Of a stretch of DNA of 64,000 nt, positions 35,888 to 44,253 are shown one piece after another. Numbering within the stretch: position 1 is the first letter of the stretch; the number at the start of each line of letters is the position of its first letter. The DNA comes from Paracoccaceae bacterium (GTDB lineage: Bacteria > Pseudomonadota > Alphaproteobacteria > Rhodobacterales > Rhodobacteraceae). The translations under genes and the position numbers were made by a program. The stretch lies in NCBI GenBank assembly GCA_019429405.1, contig JAHYIZ010000006.1, positions 24,357 through 88,356 of the forward strand. Reading direction: 5' to 3'. The notes under the pieces are model-generated. The model was not told the DNA's origin. It saw nothing but the letters and a program-made list of their open reading frames with translations, and made no database searches.

Positions 35888-36735
35888 TTCGCGCCTTGCT
35901 TGACCCAGAGGAACAGGATCTGGGTGTTCGGATGGTCGCGGTTTTCGAACGGGCTGATGCCGGGGGGCATGCGGTTTTCGGCCAGATGCTGCCAGATACC
36001 GCTCCGTTCCGGCGCGCCTGCAATGACCACTTTGGTTGCATTGTCAACGCCATTGGCCACCGAATCTGCGCCCAGCATGATGCCTTCGTAACTGCTCAGA
36101 TCAAGCTCGTGGAAGCTGGGCGGTTCCTGGTTGGACATGTGGCAATCGGTGCAGGCGGGGGTATCGGGTGCAAAAGCGCTTTCGGTGGCGAACAGCGGCA
36201 ACACGTTTGCGGCAAAGTTGGCGTCGTTCGGCGCGCCGGCAAGAATCCAGTCTTCGACAAGGCTGATCGCGTCACTGTCTGTGGGCACATCGAAGTTCAC
36301 CCCCAGCGGCATCCGGTTGTTACGCAGCCTGCGCCCGATGACTTCGCGCTTGGGGTCTTGCCCCGGCACGAGGATCGCGCGGGCGGGTTCTTCGGTGGCG
36401 CCAAGCCGGATGCCCTCGCAGCTCGACAGGTCGAGCCCGCGATAGCTTTCAGCAGGGTCGTTGCTGGAATGGCAGACAATGCAGGCCGGGCCTGGCCCGA
36501 AAGCGTTGGGCACATGCATCAGCGTATCAATATAGCTATAGGGGATCGGGATGTTGCGTTTGAGGATCAGCTCGTTCACAGCGGCGTCATCGCCATCGAC
36601 GCTGATCTTTCCCTCAGCAATGTCGTCTGCGAGCAGGCGTGCCAGTGACCCGCCGTCTGCCACTGCCGATGTCGCCACAAACGCGGCCACTGCGGCACCG
36701 ATCGCCAGCTCCGCCACCATTTTCGGTGTTGTCAT
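35878..36735 (-). CDS. Dihaem c-type cytochrome, periplasmic
   Basis: A 285-residue protein starting [29 protein letters not shown], a Sec signal. Two haem-binding motifs, CIVCH (about residue 84) and CTDCH (about residue 201), each followed by LDLSS(C/Y)EGI(R/M)LGA, show an internal duplication. The second part of each half carries [10 protein letters not shown] or [10 protein letters not shown], where a Met may be the sixth iron ligand. The style resembles the planctomycete-type cytochrome c domains. It probably transfers electrons to or from the beta-propeller protein encoded downstream. The partner redox system is not in the window. Confidence 0.78.
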   Translation of the reverse strand: MTTPKMVAELAIGAAVAAFVATSAVADGGSLARLLADDIAEGKISVDGDDAAVNELILKRNIPIPYSYIDTLMHVPNAFGPGPACIVCHSSNDPAESYRGLDLSSCEGIRLGATEEPARAILVPGQDPKREVIGRRLRNNRMPLGVNFDVPTDSDAISLVEDWILAGAPNDANFAANVLPLFATESAFAPDTPACTDCHMSNQEPPSFHELDLSSYEGIMLGADSVANGVDNATKVVIAGAPERSGIWQHLAENRMPPGISPFENRDHPNTQILFLWVKQGAKCE

Positions 36736-37244
36736 ATTTTCCCTCTCCCTTGCTTTGAGCCGCGGCAATCGCCGCACCGTTTCTTGAGCTCACAGGATCG
36801 TGAGGTAACGCCGACGCTGTCAAGTCGGCAGAAACGGTCATTAAACCAGAGGTATAATGGTGATTAAGTAATTGTTTTCATTTTAGTATTCTGAATATCT
36901 GCCAAACCACCGCATACTGCAGTTGCGAAATCAACGCTCTGCGCTGCGGCATGATTTGATCTGCCTGATCGGCCAATGCGGCATAAGCTTATATTTTTCT
37001 TAAAGTAAAACCAAACAAGCATCAGGGTATTTCGTGCTGCATCGCAGCGACGACTTCGGGTTTGGCCGCCGAGATCTGCCGTAAACCATTGTGCTATTCT
37101 TGGCGTTTTTGCACAGAAGGCGCTGCCGTTCACGGTTCGTGAATCGCGGAGCGCCGTTTCCGGCCTCAGCCGAGGGCCACCAGCAGGCCCGCGCTGGCAG
37201 GTGCCCACTTGACGGCGCGCAGCGCTTCGGAAAGGTTCGGGCAC
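36736..37244. other. 509-bp divergent intergenic region with an A+T-rich core
   Basis: Separates the cytochrome gene (leftward) from the rhomboid gene (rightward). The row 36841-36900 is only 15 G+C of 60 by hand count, against roughly two-thirds in the neighbourhood. TATAAT occurs at 36853-36858 on the plus strand without a -35 partner. TTGACA occurs on the minus strand at 36818-36823 upstream of the cytochrome gene. A perfect inverted repeat TTCACG-GTT-CGTGAA lies at 37129-37143. The open minus frame here shows no protein-like composition. No gene is supported. Confidence 0.6.
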
Positions 37245-37976
37245 ATGTTCCCCTTGCGCGACCATAACCCATCGCAGCGCCCGGCCTTCGTGACATGGGT
37301 TCTTATCGGCATGAACCTGGCGGTGTTTGCGGCCACGTGGTCCTCGGGCGACTATCCCGGTGCGCTCTGGCAAAGCCTCGCGCTTTACCCCGGGGCGGTC
37401 ACGCAGGGGCAAATGCTGACCGGCCTTGTCAGCCACATGTTCGTGCATGCGGGGCTCGCGCATCTTGCCGGCAATATGCTGTTCTTGTGGATCTTCGGCG
37501 ACAACCTTGAAGAAATGCTCGGGCATTTCGGGTTTGCGGTGCTCTACCTCGCCAGCGGCCTTGCCGCCGCGTCGGCGCAGATCCTTGCAGACCCGTCAAG
37601 CATGGTGCCGATGGTTGGCGGATCTGGTGCCATAGCCGGGGTGATGGGCGGCTATCTGCTGCTGTTTCCGCGCGCGCGCGTCGATGTGCTGTTCATCTTC
37701 GTGATCTTCTTCAAGGTCCTGCCGGTTCCGGCCTGGGCCGTGCTTGGGGTCTGGTTTGCCCTGCAGGTGTTCAATGGCACAGTGGCCGACATCGGCGGCG
37801 GCGGGGTTGCCTACTGGGCGCATGTGGGGGGCTTTGCGGCGGGCTTGCTGCTGACCTTTCCGGCATGGGTCCGGCGCGGTGCCGCCAGCTTCTGGGCCGC
37901 AAGCGGCGGTCACCCTGTGCATCCGGCAAACCGCTACCCCAGCCGCATTCCCATCGTGCCACGAAGGCGCCGCTGA
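37245..37976 (+). CDS. Rhomboid-family intramembrane serine protease
   Basis: A 243-residue six-helix membrane protease. The catalytic dyad is visible as Ser127 in VGGSGAIAGVMGGY and His193 in YWAHVGGFAAG. The upstream HxxxN-type oxyanion region is AHLAGNMLFLWIFGDN. It cleaves transmembrane segments of other membrane proteins; substrates unknown. The stop codon overlaps the next gene start (TGATG). Arg-rich basic tail at the C-terminus. Confidence 0.9.
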   Translation: MFPLRDHNPSQRPAFVTWVLIGMNLAVFAATWSSGDYPGALWQSLALYPGAVTQGQMLTGLVSHMFVHAGLAHLAGNMLFLWIFGDNLEEMLGHFGFAVLYLASGLAAASAQILADPSSMVPMVGGSGAIAGVMGGYLLLFPRARVDVLFIFVIFFKVLPVPAWAVLGVWFALQVFNGTVADIGGGGVAYWAHVGGFAAGLLLTFPAWVRRGAASFWAASGGHPVHPANRYPSRIPIVPRRRR

Positions 37977-38359
37977 TGCTGCCCGAGATCGACACACCGC
38001 ACCGTCTGACGTGTCATTGCGGCGCGGTCGAATTGCAGGTGCGGCTCAGCGATGGCCTCGCCACCGCACGCCGCTGCGATTGCTCGTTCTGCCGCAGGCG
38101 CGGCGCGGTGGCGATATCGGTGCCGCTTGCCGGACTTTTGATTGCCAGGGGCGCCGAAAGCCTCGCTCTCTACCAGTTCGGCAGCCACACCGCGAAACAC
38201 TGGTTCTGCAAGACCTGCGGCATCTACACCCACCACCAGCGCCGCTCGAACCCCAATGAATACGGTGTCAATGCAGGCTGCCTCGATGGCGTAAACCCGC
38301 GCGACCTGGACCCCGTGCCCTGGGTCGATGGCGTCAACCACCCGTCGGACCGGGGCTGA
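37976..38359 (+). CDS. GFA-family zinc protein (glutathione-dependent formaldehyde-activating-like)
   Basis: A 127-residue GFA/CENP-V fold protein with the zinc-ligand pattern: CHCGAVE near residue 14, CDCSFCRRRG near 37 and FCKTCGIY near 83. The family includes glutathione-dependent formaldehyde-activating enzyme, but most members, including this one, have no demonstrated substrate. The start overlaps the rhomboid stop by one base, so they share a message. A dispersed hairpin element follows. Confidence 0.82.
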   Translation: MLPEIDTPHRLTCHCGAVELQVRLSDGLATARRCDCSFCRRRGAVAISVPLAGLLIARGAESLALYQFGSHTAKHWFCKTCGIYTHHQRRSNPNEYGVNAGCLDGVNPRDLDPVPWVDGVNHPSDRG

Positions 38360-38365
38360 TTACCG

Positions 38366-38422
38366 CGTCTTCTTTGCACAAATACCCTCGGGGGGTCCGG
38401 GGGGCAGACGGCCCCCCGGCTT
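38366..38422 (+). repeat. Dispersed hairpin element after the GFA gene
   Basis: GTCTTCTTTGCACAAATACCC is followed by TCGGGGGGTCCGG and the hairpin CCGGGGGGC-AGACG-GCCCCCCGG. It lies 6 bp past the GFA stop and 8 bp before the convergent suhB stop. Probable terminator. Confidence 0.7.
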
Positions 38423-38430
38423 TGCCGCAA

Positions 38431-39222
38431 TCAGGCGGGCGCGCGCAGGGTGGCGCAGAACTGCTCATATAGCCCGGAGTTGCCGGCAATCACCGAGCCG
38501 CTATCGAAGATGTCGGCGCCGTCGCGCACCGCGCCCACAAAGCCGCCCGCCTCTTTCACAAGTATCAGCCCCGCCGCGATATCCCAGGCATTGATGCCGC
38601 GTTCCCAGTAGCCGTCATAGCGCCCCGCTGCGACATAGGCGAGGTCGAGCGCCGCTGCGCCCCAGCGCCGCACCCCGGCACAAACCGGCATCAGGCGGGC
38701 AAGGTCTTGCAGCGTGGCGGGCAAGGTCGGCCGGCCGCCAAACGGCACTCCGGTGGCAAAGATGGCCTCGATCATCGTGCGACGCCCGGAAACCCGCAGC
38801 CGGGTTTCGTTCATGAAGGTGCCAAGCCCCTTTTCGGCGTAGAACAGTTCATCTTTTGCGGCGTCAAACACCACCCCGGCGACAATCTCGCCCTTGTGTT
38901 CCAGCGCGATCGACACCGCCCAATGCGGCAGACCGTGCAGAAAATTGGTGGTGCCATCGAGCGGATCGACGATCCAGCGCCGGGTCGGGTCTTCGCCCGC
39001 CTCTTCGCCGGTTTCCTCGCCAAGCCAACCGTAGGCGGGCCGCGCGCCGCGCAACTCTTCCTTGATCAGCCGCTCCGCCTCGCGGTCGGCCTTGGTCACG
39101 AAATCGCCCGGCCCCTTGGCGGAAACCTGAAGGTTTTCCACTTCGCGAAAGTCCTTGACCAGCGCACGACCCGCCTTGCGGGCGGCCTTGATCATCAGGT
39201 TGAGGTTGGCGCTGCCGTGCAT
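38431..39222 (-). CDS. suhB: Inositol monophosphatase family protein SuhB
   Basis: A 263-residue Mg2+-dependent phosphatase. Metal ligands are in GEETGEE (about residue 68) and the core motif WIVDPLDGTTNFLHGLP (about 83-99). The second motif is WERGINAWDIAAGLILVKEAGG (about 207-228). It hydrolyses inositol-1-phosphate and related sugar phosphates, and homologues also act in rRNA antitermination. Full length and well conserved. Confidence 0.92.
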   Translation of the reverse strand: MHGSANLNLMIKAARKAGRALVKDFREVENLQVSAKGPGDFVTKADREAERLIKEELRGARPAYGWLGEETGEEAGEDPTRRWIVDPLDGTTNFLHGLPHWAVSIALEHKGEIVAGVVFDAAKDELFYAEKGLGTFMNETRLRVSGRRTMIEAIFATGVPFGGRPTLPATLQDLARLMPVCAGVRRWGAAALDLAYVAAGRYDGYWERGINAWDIAAGLILVKEAGGFVGAVRDGADIFDSGSVIAGNSGLYEQFCATLRAPA

Positions 39223-39301
39223 GGGGGGCTCCTTTTTGTCAGGCGCTGGCTATACGCGCGCTGCGGCCGGATGCCAAGGGGCTTGGGCCGGTAGTGCGGG
39301 G

Positions 39302-39366
39302 TGGCAAGGGCGGGGGGCTTTCCGCCCCCCGCACCCCCCGAGGGTATTTGTGCGAAGAAGACGCCC
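39302..39366 (-). repeat. Dispersed hairpin element after metR
   Basis: On the minus strand: TCTTCTTCGCACAAATACCC, then TCGGGGGGTGCGG and GGGGGGC-GGAAA-GCCCCCC. It lies 5 bp past the metR stop in the same direction as the gene, supporting a 3' end role. Confidence 0.7.
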
Positions 39367-39371
39367 CTATG

Positions 39372-40277
39372 TCAGGACCGTTGCAGCTTGACCGGCTCGC
39401 TGCGACCCAACCGCAGGAAATGCGCCATGAAGGGTTCGGTCGCGTCTTCGGCGCGGGTGGCGGCGTAAAGACGTTTCGTCAGCCCCTTGGCGGTGATCGG
39501 GCGGGTGATGTAGTCGGGGCGGTATTTTACCTCGCGCAGGACCCAGTCGGGCAGCACCGAGACACCACGCCCCGAAGCCACCAGCATCAGGATGACGGCG
39601 GTCAGTTCGACCTGCCGGATCGCCCTTGGTTCCACCCGCGCGGCGCTGAGCAACTCGGTAAAGATATCGAGCCGCCCGCGCTCGACCGGGTAGGTCAGCA
39701 GCACCTGATCGGCAAAATCCGCAGCCTCGATATAGGGCTTGGCGGCGAGCGGGCTTGATGCGGCAGCGACGAACATCGGCGCATAATCAAAGAGCGGGTT
39801 GAAGGTGACGCCTTCCAGTTTCTCGGGGTCGGACGAGATCACCAGATCAACCTCTTGCCGGATCAGCGCGGGCATGGCGCCGAAGGCAAGGCCGGGGCGG
39901 ATATCGACATCAACCTCGGGCCAGGCGCGGCGGAACTGTTCTAGCACGGGAAAGAGCCAGTCAAAGCAGGCGTGGCATTCGATGGCGATGTGCAGACGCC
40001 CGGCGCGGCCCTGACGCAGCGCGCCAAATTCTTCGGCCACCGCCTCAACCTCGGGCAGCACCCGTTCGGCCAGTCGCAACAGCCGCATGCCCGCCGCCGA
40101 CAGCTTCATCGGGCGCGCGGCGCGCACGAAAAGCTCTACCCCGGCCTGATCCTCAAGCCCCTTGATCTGATGGCTGAGCGCGGATTGGGTGATGTGCAGC
40201 ACCTCGGCGGCACGCGCCAGCCCGCCTTCGGCATGAATGGCGCGAATTGTGCGCAAGTGGCGCAGTTCGAGGTGCAT
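39372..40277 (-). CDS. metR: LysR-family regulator MetR
   Basis: A 301-residue LysR-type regulator with an N-terminal winged helix (LRTIRAIHAEGGLARAAEVLHITQSALSHQIKGLED, residues 8-43) and a periplasmic-binding-like effector domain. The sequence HLELRHLRTIRAI and divergence from metF identify MetR, the homocysteine-responsive activator of methionine genes. I chose ATG 40277; the frame is open 16 codons further upstream but crosses the operator-like site. The intergenic region holds a TGAG-N5-CTCA element. Confidence 0.86.
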   Translation of the reverse strand: MHLELRHLRTIRAIHAEGGLARAAEVLHITQSALSHQIKGLEDQAGVELFVRAARPMKLSAAGMRLLRLAERVLPEVEAVAEEFGALRQGRAGRLHIAIECHACFDWLFPVLEQFRRAWPEVDVDIRPGLAFGAMPALIRQEVDLVISSDPEKLEGVTFNPLFDYAPMFVAAASSPLAAKPYIEAADFADQVLLTYPVERGRLDIFTELLSAARVEPRAIRQVELTAVILMLVASGRGVSVLPDWVLREVKYRPDYITRPITAKGLTKRLYAATRAEDATEPFMAHFLRLGRSEPVKLQRS

Positions 40278-40311
40278 TATGCTGCCCGCCTCATGTTGTT
40301 CTTGAACTCTA

Positions 40312-40324
40312 TGAGTTTGTCTCA
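40312..40324. promoter_or_regulatory. MetR-like operator in the metR-metF intergenic region
   Basis: TGAGTTTGTCTCA is a 4+4 inverted repeat, close to the MetR consensus TGAA-N5-TTCA. It sits 34 bp from metR and 43 bp from metF, so one site could serve both genes. Confidence 0.55.
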
Positions 40325-40367
40325 CATTTCATTCTGTGCGACAAGGGCTCAACAAAAGGATCCTGCC

Positions 40368-41234
40368 ATGACCGTGCCCCGCGTAAGTTTCGAATTCTTC
40401 CCGCCGCAGACGCTCGATGCGTCGTTTCGCCTGTGGGAAACCGCACAGGTGCTGGCGCCACTGAAGCCCAGCTTCGTTTCCGTCACCTATGGCGCCGGCG
40501 GCACCACGCGCAAGCTGACGCATGAGGCGGTGACCACGATCGGGCGCAATTACGGGCTGAACGTGGCGGCACACCTGACCTGCGTCGATGCCACGCGCGC
40601 CGAAACGCTGGAAATTGTCGAGGCCTATGCGCGGGCCGGGGTGCGTGAGATCGTGGCGCTGCGGGGCGATGCGCCCAAAGGCGCCGCGCGCTTTGCGCCG
40701 CACCCGGATGGTTTCGCAAGCTCGGTCGAACTGATCGAGGCATTGGCGGCGGATGGCCGCTTTACCATTCGCTGTGGCGCCTACCCGGAATCGCACCCCG
40801 ATGCGGCTGACGCGGGCGCCGATGTGCGCTGGCTCAAGCGTAAATGCGAGGCGGGGGCGACGAGTGCCATCACCCAATTCTTCTTTGAGGCGGAGACGTT
40901 TTTCCGCTTTCGCGATGCGGCCGAAAAGGCTGGGGTGAAGGCAAAGATCATCCCCGGCATTCTGCCGATTCAGTCATGGGCAGGGGCCAAGCGCTTTGCC
41001 GAGCGCTGCGGCACCTCGGTGCCCGCAGCGATTGAGGAGGCCTTTGCCGTCGCCGAGCGCGACGGGCGCGAGGAATTGCTGGCCACTGCACTGTGCACCG
41101 AGCTGTGCGACGAGCTCATTCAGGGCGGCGTGGAAGACCTGCATTTCTACACCCTCAACCGCCCCGGTCTTACCCGCGATGTCTGCCATGCGCTTGGCGT
41201 GACCCAGAGCCCCAATCTGGAACAGGTCGCCTGA
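40368..41234 (+). CDS. metF: Methylenetetrahydrofolate reductase
   Basis: FAD-dependent reductase of 288 residues making 5-methyl-THF, the methyl donor for methionine synthesis. The features are VSFEFFPPQT (catalytic Glu near residue 10), FVSVTYGAGGTTR, LTCVDAT, VALRGDAP (FAD-contact Asp) and AGATSAITQFFFE. The end VEDLHFYTLNRP is the conserved C-terminus. AAAAGGA precedes ATG 40368. The divergent metR probably activates it. Confidence 0.96.
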   Translation: MTVPRVSFEFFPPQTLDASFRLWETAQVLAPLKPSFVSVTYGAGGTTRKLTHEAVTTIGRNYGLNVAAHLTCVDATRAETLEIVEAYARAGVREIVALRGDAPKGAARFAPHPDGFASSVELIEALAADGRFTIRCGAYPESHPDAADAGADVRWLKRKCEAGATSAITQFFFEAETFFRFRDAAEKAGVKAKIIPGILPIQSWAGAKRFAERCGTSVPAAIEEAFAVAERDGREELLATALCTELCDELIQGGVEDLHFYTLNRPGLTRDVCHALGVTQSPNLEQVA

Positions 41235-41264
41235 GGGGCGGGGCCGCGGGCAGGCTTTTTGCCA

Positions 41265-42383
41265 CTAGCCCACGACATCATCGGTGACATCGCTGGGTGA
41301 ACCCACGTTTCGGCGCCGCCAGACACCCGGCAGAATCATCGCGCGCCAGCCCATGCGCGCGCCCACCGCGCTTTCATGGATCGTCTCGGAAGGGTCACGG
41401 CCAATCACCCGCGGCGCGCGCAGGATGAACACCTTTGCCCAGCCCCGCCAGCTGCCCACCGTAGGCGCCTGCGGGTCGCAGGGAAAGCGCGCGCGCCAGC
41501 CTTCGGGCAGGATCAGGCCGCAGCGCTCCATTCGCTCCAGCATCCAGACCAGCGGGATGTTGGCCAAGGGGCGCGCTGCCTCGTAACCAGTGATCTGGCC
41601 GCCAATGTCACCGTGGCAGCCCCGGAACCAGACCTGTTCAACCAGCCGCGCCCCTGTCTCGCGCGTGTCCCAGACCAGCGGTTCAAATACCGATCGTGTT
41701 TCGTTCAGCGCTAGCGCCTGATAGCCGTGGCGGACATTCCAGCCCAAGGTAGCATCGTGAAAGCGGGTGCGCGGCTCGGAAACCATCCACATCAATGGCA
41801 ATTGCAGGCCCAGCGCCATTACCGTGTCGAACACCCCGACCATTTCAATCTTTACCTGCGGATGGCAGAAACGCCGCCGAAAAGCTTCGGCTCCGGCACG
41901 CATGTCGGCGGCCTCATAGTAGCGCCAGGCAAGCTGCACGTTGCGCTCGGTCGCGGCATCGGAGCGCAGAAGCCCGACGCGGTCGATGATGCCCGCGAGC
42001 GAGCGCACCGCGAAGGCGCCGCGCGAATACCCCAGCAGAAAGATGCGGTCACCGGGGCGGTAGCGGGTGGCAAGCCAACCGTAGGCGCGGCGAATCTGCC
42101 GTTCCACCCCCCAGCCCAGCACGGCGTCGGAAAACTGCCCCCATTCGTTCCACTCAAGCCCCTTGCCGTAACAGACAGACGCGCGCGGCGCAGCTTCGCG
42201 CAAAAGATGGTAGATGCGACCGATCGAGGTTTCGGCCTTGCCGCCAAGCTTGCCCTCGGTGCCATCGAGCAACACGATGTGATCGACGCTGCCGCGCTGA
42301 AGGCTGCGCGGGCTGCTTGGCGGCGGCACCGGCTCGCGCCTGCGAAAGAGCGCTGCTATCCGCCTGAAAAGCCTGCCCGGCAC
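41265..42383 (-). CDS. DUF2235-domain protein (T6SS phospholipase-type alpha/beta hydrolase domain)
   Basis: A 372-residue protein whose first half matches DUF2235. It has a start strand HIVLLDGTEGKLGG, the YGWLATRYRPGDRIFLLGYSRGAFAVRSLAG nucleophile elbow (GYSRGA, Ser about residue 118) and KIEMVGVFDTVMALG. The conserved WFRGCHGDIGG carries a likely catalytic Asp/His. Members include type VI secretion phospholipase effectors, but no T6SS gene lies nearby and no signal peptide is seen. The start is a GTG at 42383 after GGGAG. An ATG 14 bp upstream is in another frame. The ODC terminator overlaps its upstream region. Confidence 0.72.
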   Translation of the reverse strand: MPGRLFRRIAALFRRREPVPPPSSPRSLQRGSVDHIVLLDGTEGKLGGKAETSIGRIYHLLREAAPRASVCYGKGLEWNEWGQFSDAVLGWGVERQIRRAYGWLATRYRPGDRIFLLGYSRGAFAVRSLAGIIDRVGLLRSDAATERNVQLAWRYYEAADMRAGAEAFRRRFCHPQVKIEMVGVFDTVMALGLQLPLMWMVSEPRTRFHDATLGWNVRHGYQALALNETRSVFEPLVWDTRETGARLVEQVWFRGCHGDIGGQITGYEAARPLANIPLVWMLERMERCGLILPEGWRARFPCDPQAPTVGSWRGWAKVFILRAPRVIGRDPSETIHESAVGARMGWRAMILPGVWRRRNVGSPSDVTDDVVG

Positions 42384-42401
42384 CCGGTGCTCCCATGAAA
42401 A

Positions 42402-42428
42402 AACCCTGCCCGACTATAGGGCAGGGTT
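42402..42428 (-). terminator. Intrinsic terminator of the ornithine decarboxylase gene
   Basis: AACCCTGCCC and GGGCAGGGTT around a 7-nt loop, then TTTTTT on the minus strand, 26 bp after the ODC stop. The DUF2235 gene starts just beyond it. Confidence 0.88.
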
Positions 42429-42453
42429 CATTTCAGGCCAGTGCCAAAACGCC

Positions 42454-43599
42454 TCAGAGCGCCAGCGACATGGTGGTGGAAACGGTCATCTCGCCAAAGC
42501 CGTTGAAGCGGGTGTTGGTCGCCATCGAATAGGCGCCCATGCCGTGAAACACGAGGTAGTCGCCTTCTTCGATGTCGCCCGGCAGTTCCAATTCACCCGG
42601 CAAGCGGTCGACCGAATCGCAGGTGGGCCCAAACACCACGCGCGGAATCGGCGCGCCGTGGCGGCGCACGCCCTCCGACGAGATCGCCTCGACACGGGTG
42701 ATATTGCCCACCATCGGCAGCTCGGTCAGCCCGCCATAGACGCCATCGTTGATGAAAACATGCTGGCCATCGCGGATTGCCTTGATGCGGGTGGCGAGCG
42801 TGAAGGCCTCGGCCACAAGGCCCCGGCCCGGTTCACACACAAGCGCCGGACGGGCAGGCCCGAACGCCTCGGTTGCGACCCGGTCGATCAGCGCGAAGAT
42901 CGCCTCAAGCTGCGGCACCAGATCGGTCACGCGGTGGCTCGGGAACCCGCCGCCCACGTTCAGCCGCACCGCATTGACGCCCGCCAGACGGCAGATTTCG
43001 GCGCCCGCGCGAATGTAGCTGTCCCATGCCATTGGGTCGGTGCATTGTGTGCCGGGGTGGAAGGTCAGCGAGGGAATGAAGCCCGCCTTTGCCACCGTCG
43101 CCAGCAGGTCGGCGGCCAGTTCCACCGTGGCGCCGAACTTGGCGCCAAAGTTGTAGGCGGCGCCCGACACCGGCAGCTTGTAGCGCACCGAAATTTCGCA
43201 ATCCTCGGCGGGAACGAGGTCGATCAGCTTGGCCAGCTCGCTGCGGCTGTCGACCGACCAGCTTTTGACGCCTGCACGCACCGCATGCAGCACCTCTGAA
43301 CGCGAGCGCACCGGGTTGTTGTAGTGCAAGGCCGCAGTAGGCGCGAGGCGGCGCACCATGTCGATCTCGGCGGGCGAGGCCACGTCAAAACCCTTGATCC
43401 CGGCGGCGAGCAGGTTCTGAATCACCATCTCGTCAGGGTTCGATTTCACCGCATAGGTGACAAGCCCCGGAAATCCATTCAGAAATCGGCGAGCGGTTGA
43501 TTGCAACACCTGCGGCGCAAAGAACATCGCCGGGTTGTCGGGTTGCTGTGCACGCAGAAGTTCGGCGGGTTCGGTCCAGATAGTCTTCGACAGTCCCAT
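42454..43599 (-). CDS. Ornithine/lysine decarboxylase (eukaryotic-type, fold III)
   Basis: A 381-residue PLP decarboxylase of the ODC/DAPDC/arginine decarboxylase alanine-racemase-like fold. The cofactor Lys is Lys52 in YAVKSN. The pyrophosphate-binding glycines are in LNVGGGFP, and CEPGRGLVAEA holds a conserved Glu. The active-site Cys region is GPTCDSVDRL, and the C-terminal Tyr/Phe helix is GAYSMATNTRFNGF. It makes putrescine from ornithine; lysine activity cannot be excluded. AAAGGA before ATG 43599 supports that start; an in-frame ATG at 43680 would add 27 residues but lies in a structured leader. A divergent Lrp regulator is 222 bp away. Confidence 0.88.
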   Translation of the reverse strand: MGLSKTIWTEPAELLRAQQPDNPAMFFAPQVLQSTARRFLNGFPGLVTYAVKSNPDEMVIQNLLAAGIKGFDVASPAEIDMVRRLAPTAALHYNNPVRSRSEVLHAVRAGVKSWSVDSRSELAKLIDLVPAEDCEISVRYKLPVSGAAYNFGAKFGATVELAADLLATVAKAGFIPSLTFHPGTQCTDPMAWDSYIRAGAEICRLAGVNAVRLNVGGGFPSHRVTDLVPQLEAIFALIDRVATEAFGPARPALVCEPGRGLVAEAFTLATRIKAIRDGQHVFINDGVYGGLTELPMVGNITRVEAISSEGVRRHGAPIPRVVFGPTCDSVDRLPGELELPGDIEEGDYLVFHGMGAYSMATNTRFNGFGEMTVSTTMSLAL

Positions 43600-43700
43600 C
43601 GGCGTTTCCTTTGCCAACAGAACGCAGCCACCTCTTGCCCCGGCTTCACGGGTCGGGAGACGCTTACGCGTTTCATCCAACCAGGCCAGGTGCGAATGAG
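43600..43700 (-). promoter_or_regulatory. Structured leader of the ornithine decarboxylase mRNA (candidate speF-type RNA element)
   Basis: On the minus strand the leader contains GAAACGC-GTAA-GCGTCTC, a tight stem-loop, followed by CCCGACCCGTGAAGCCGGGG and GCAAGAGGTGGC. Alphaproteobacterial ornithine decarboxylase genes are known to carry a conserved speF leader RNA; this region has the right place and size. The same bases are in frame with the coding sequence from ATG 43680, so an uORF or N-terminal extension is the alternative. I cannot verify the family match without a covariance search. Confidence 0.4.
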
Positions 43701-43821
43701 TCGCCCTTTTCCTGAAACTATATGCGCTATCTGGGCCACAATTTCACCGATCAAAAGACTAGATTTGTAGCGTGAAGTCGTTATAACAACGAAAACTCCG
43801 GTCAAACTGCGGGTGTTGCTG

Positions 43822-44253
43822 ATGGATGATCTCGACCGCGCGCTGCTGGCGCTTTTGGGGGCCGATGCCCGCATGTCTGTGGCAACGCTGGCGCGACGCC
43901 TGAAGGTTGCGCGGTCGACCATTCAGGCGCGGCTGGAGCGGCTGGAAACCACAGGCATTATCGCCGGTTACACGCTGAAACTGGGCGAGGCGGCGCGGCA
44001 AGGCCGCATTCGCGCCACGGTTTTGCTGATGATCGAGCCGCGCGCGCAGGCGGCGATTCTGACCCGCCTGAAGGCCCTGCCCGAGGTTGAGCGCATTCAT
44101 ACCACCTCGGGCCGCGTCGATCTTTTGCTGCAACTCGCTGCAAGCTCCACCGCCCAGCTTGATGCCGTGCTTGACCAAATTGGCGAACTTACCGGCGTCA
44201 AATCCTCTGAAAGCCTGATCCACCTTTCGACCAAGCTCGAACGCGCCGTGTAG
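43822..44253 (+). CDS. Lrp/AsnC-family transcriptional regulator
   Basis: A 143-residue regulator: helix-turn-helix LDRALLALLGADARMSVATLARRLKVARSTIQARLERLETTGII (residues 3-47), then a ligand-binding ferredoxin-like domain. It is divergent from ornithine decarboxylase, so that gene is its most likely target. The intergenic region has an A+T-rich, partly palindromic stretch (CGTTATAACAACG near 43770). A GTG three codons upstream could also be the start. Confidence 0.85.
   Translation: MDDLDRALLALLGADARMSVATLARRLKVARSTIQARLERLETTGIIAGYTLKLGEAARQGRIRATVLLMIEPRAQAAILTRLKALPEVERIHTTSGRVDLLLQLAASSTAQLDAVLDQIGELTGVKSSESLIHLSTKLERAV

Noticed and set aside
36853..36858. Perfect TATAAT as a sigma-70 promoter for the rhomboid gene
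   Set aside because: No -35 hexamer at suitable distance, it is nearly 400 bp from the start codon, and such a word is expected by chance in so A+T-rich a stretch.
36864..37526. 220-codon minus-strand open frame
   Set aside because: Half lies over the rhomboid gene and half over the A+T-rich gap; residue usage looks random and there is no ribosome site.
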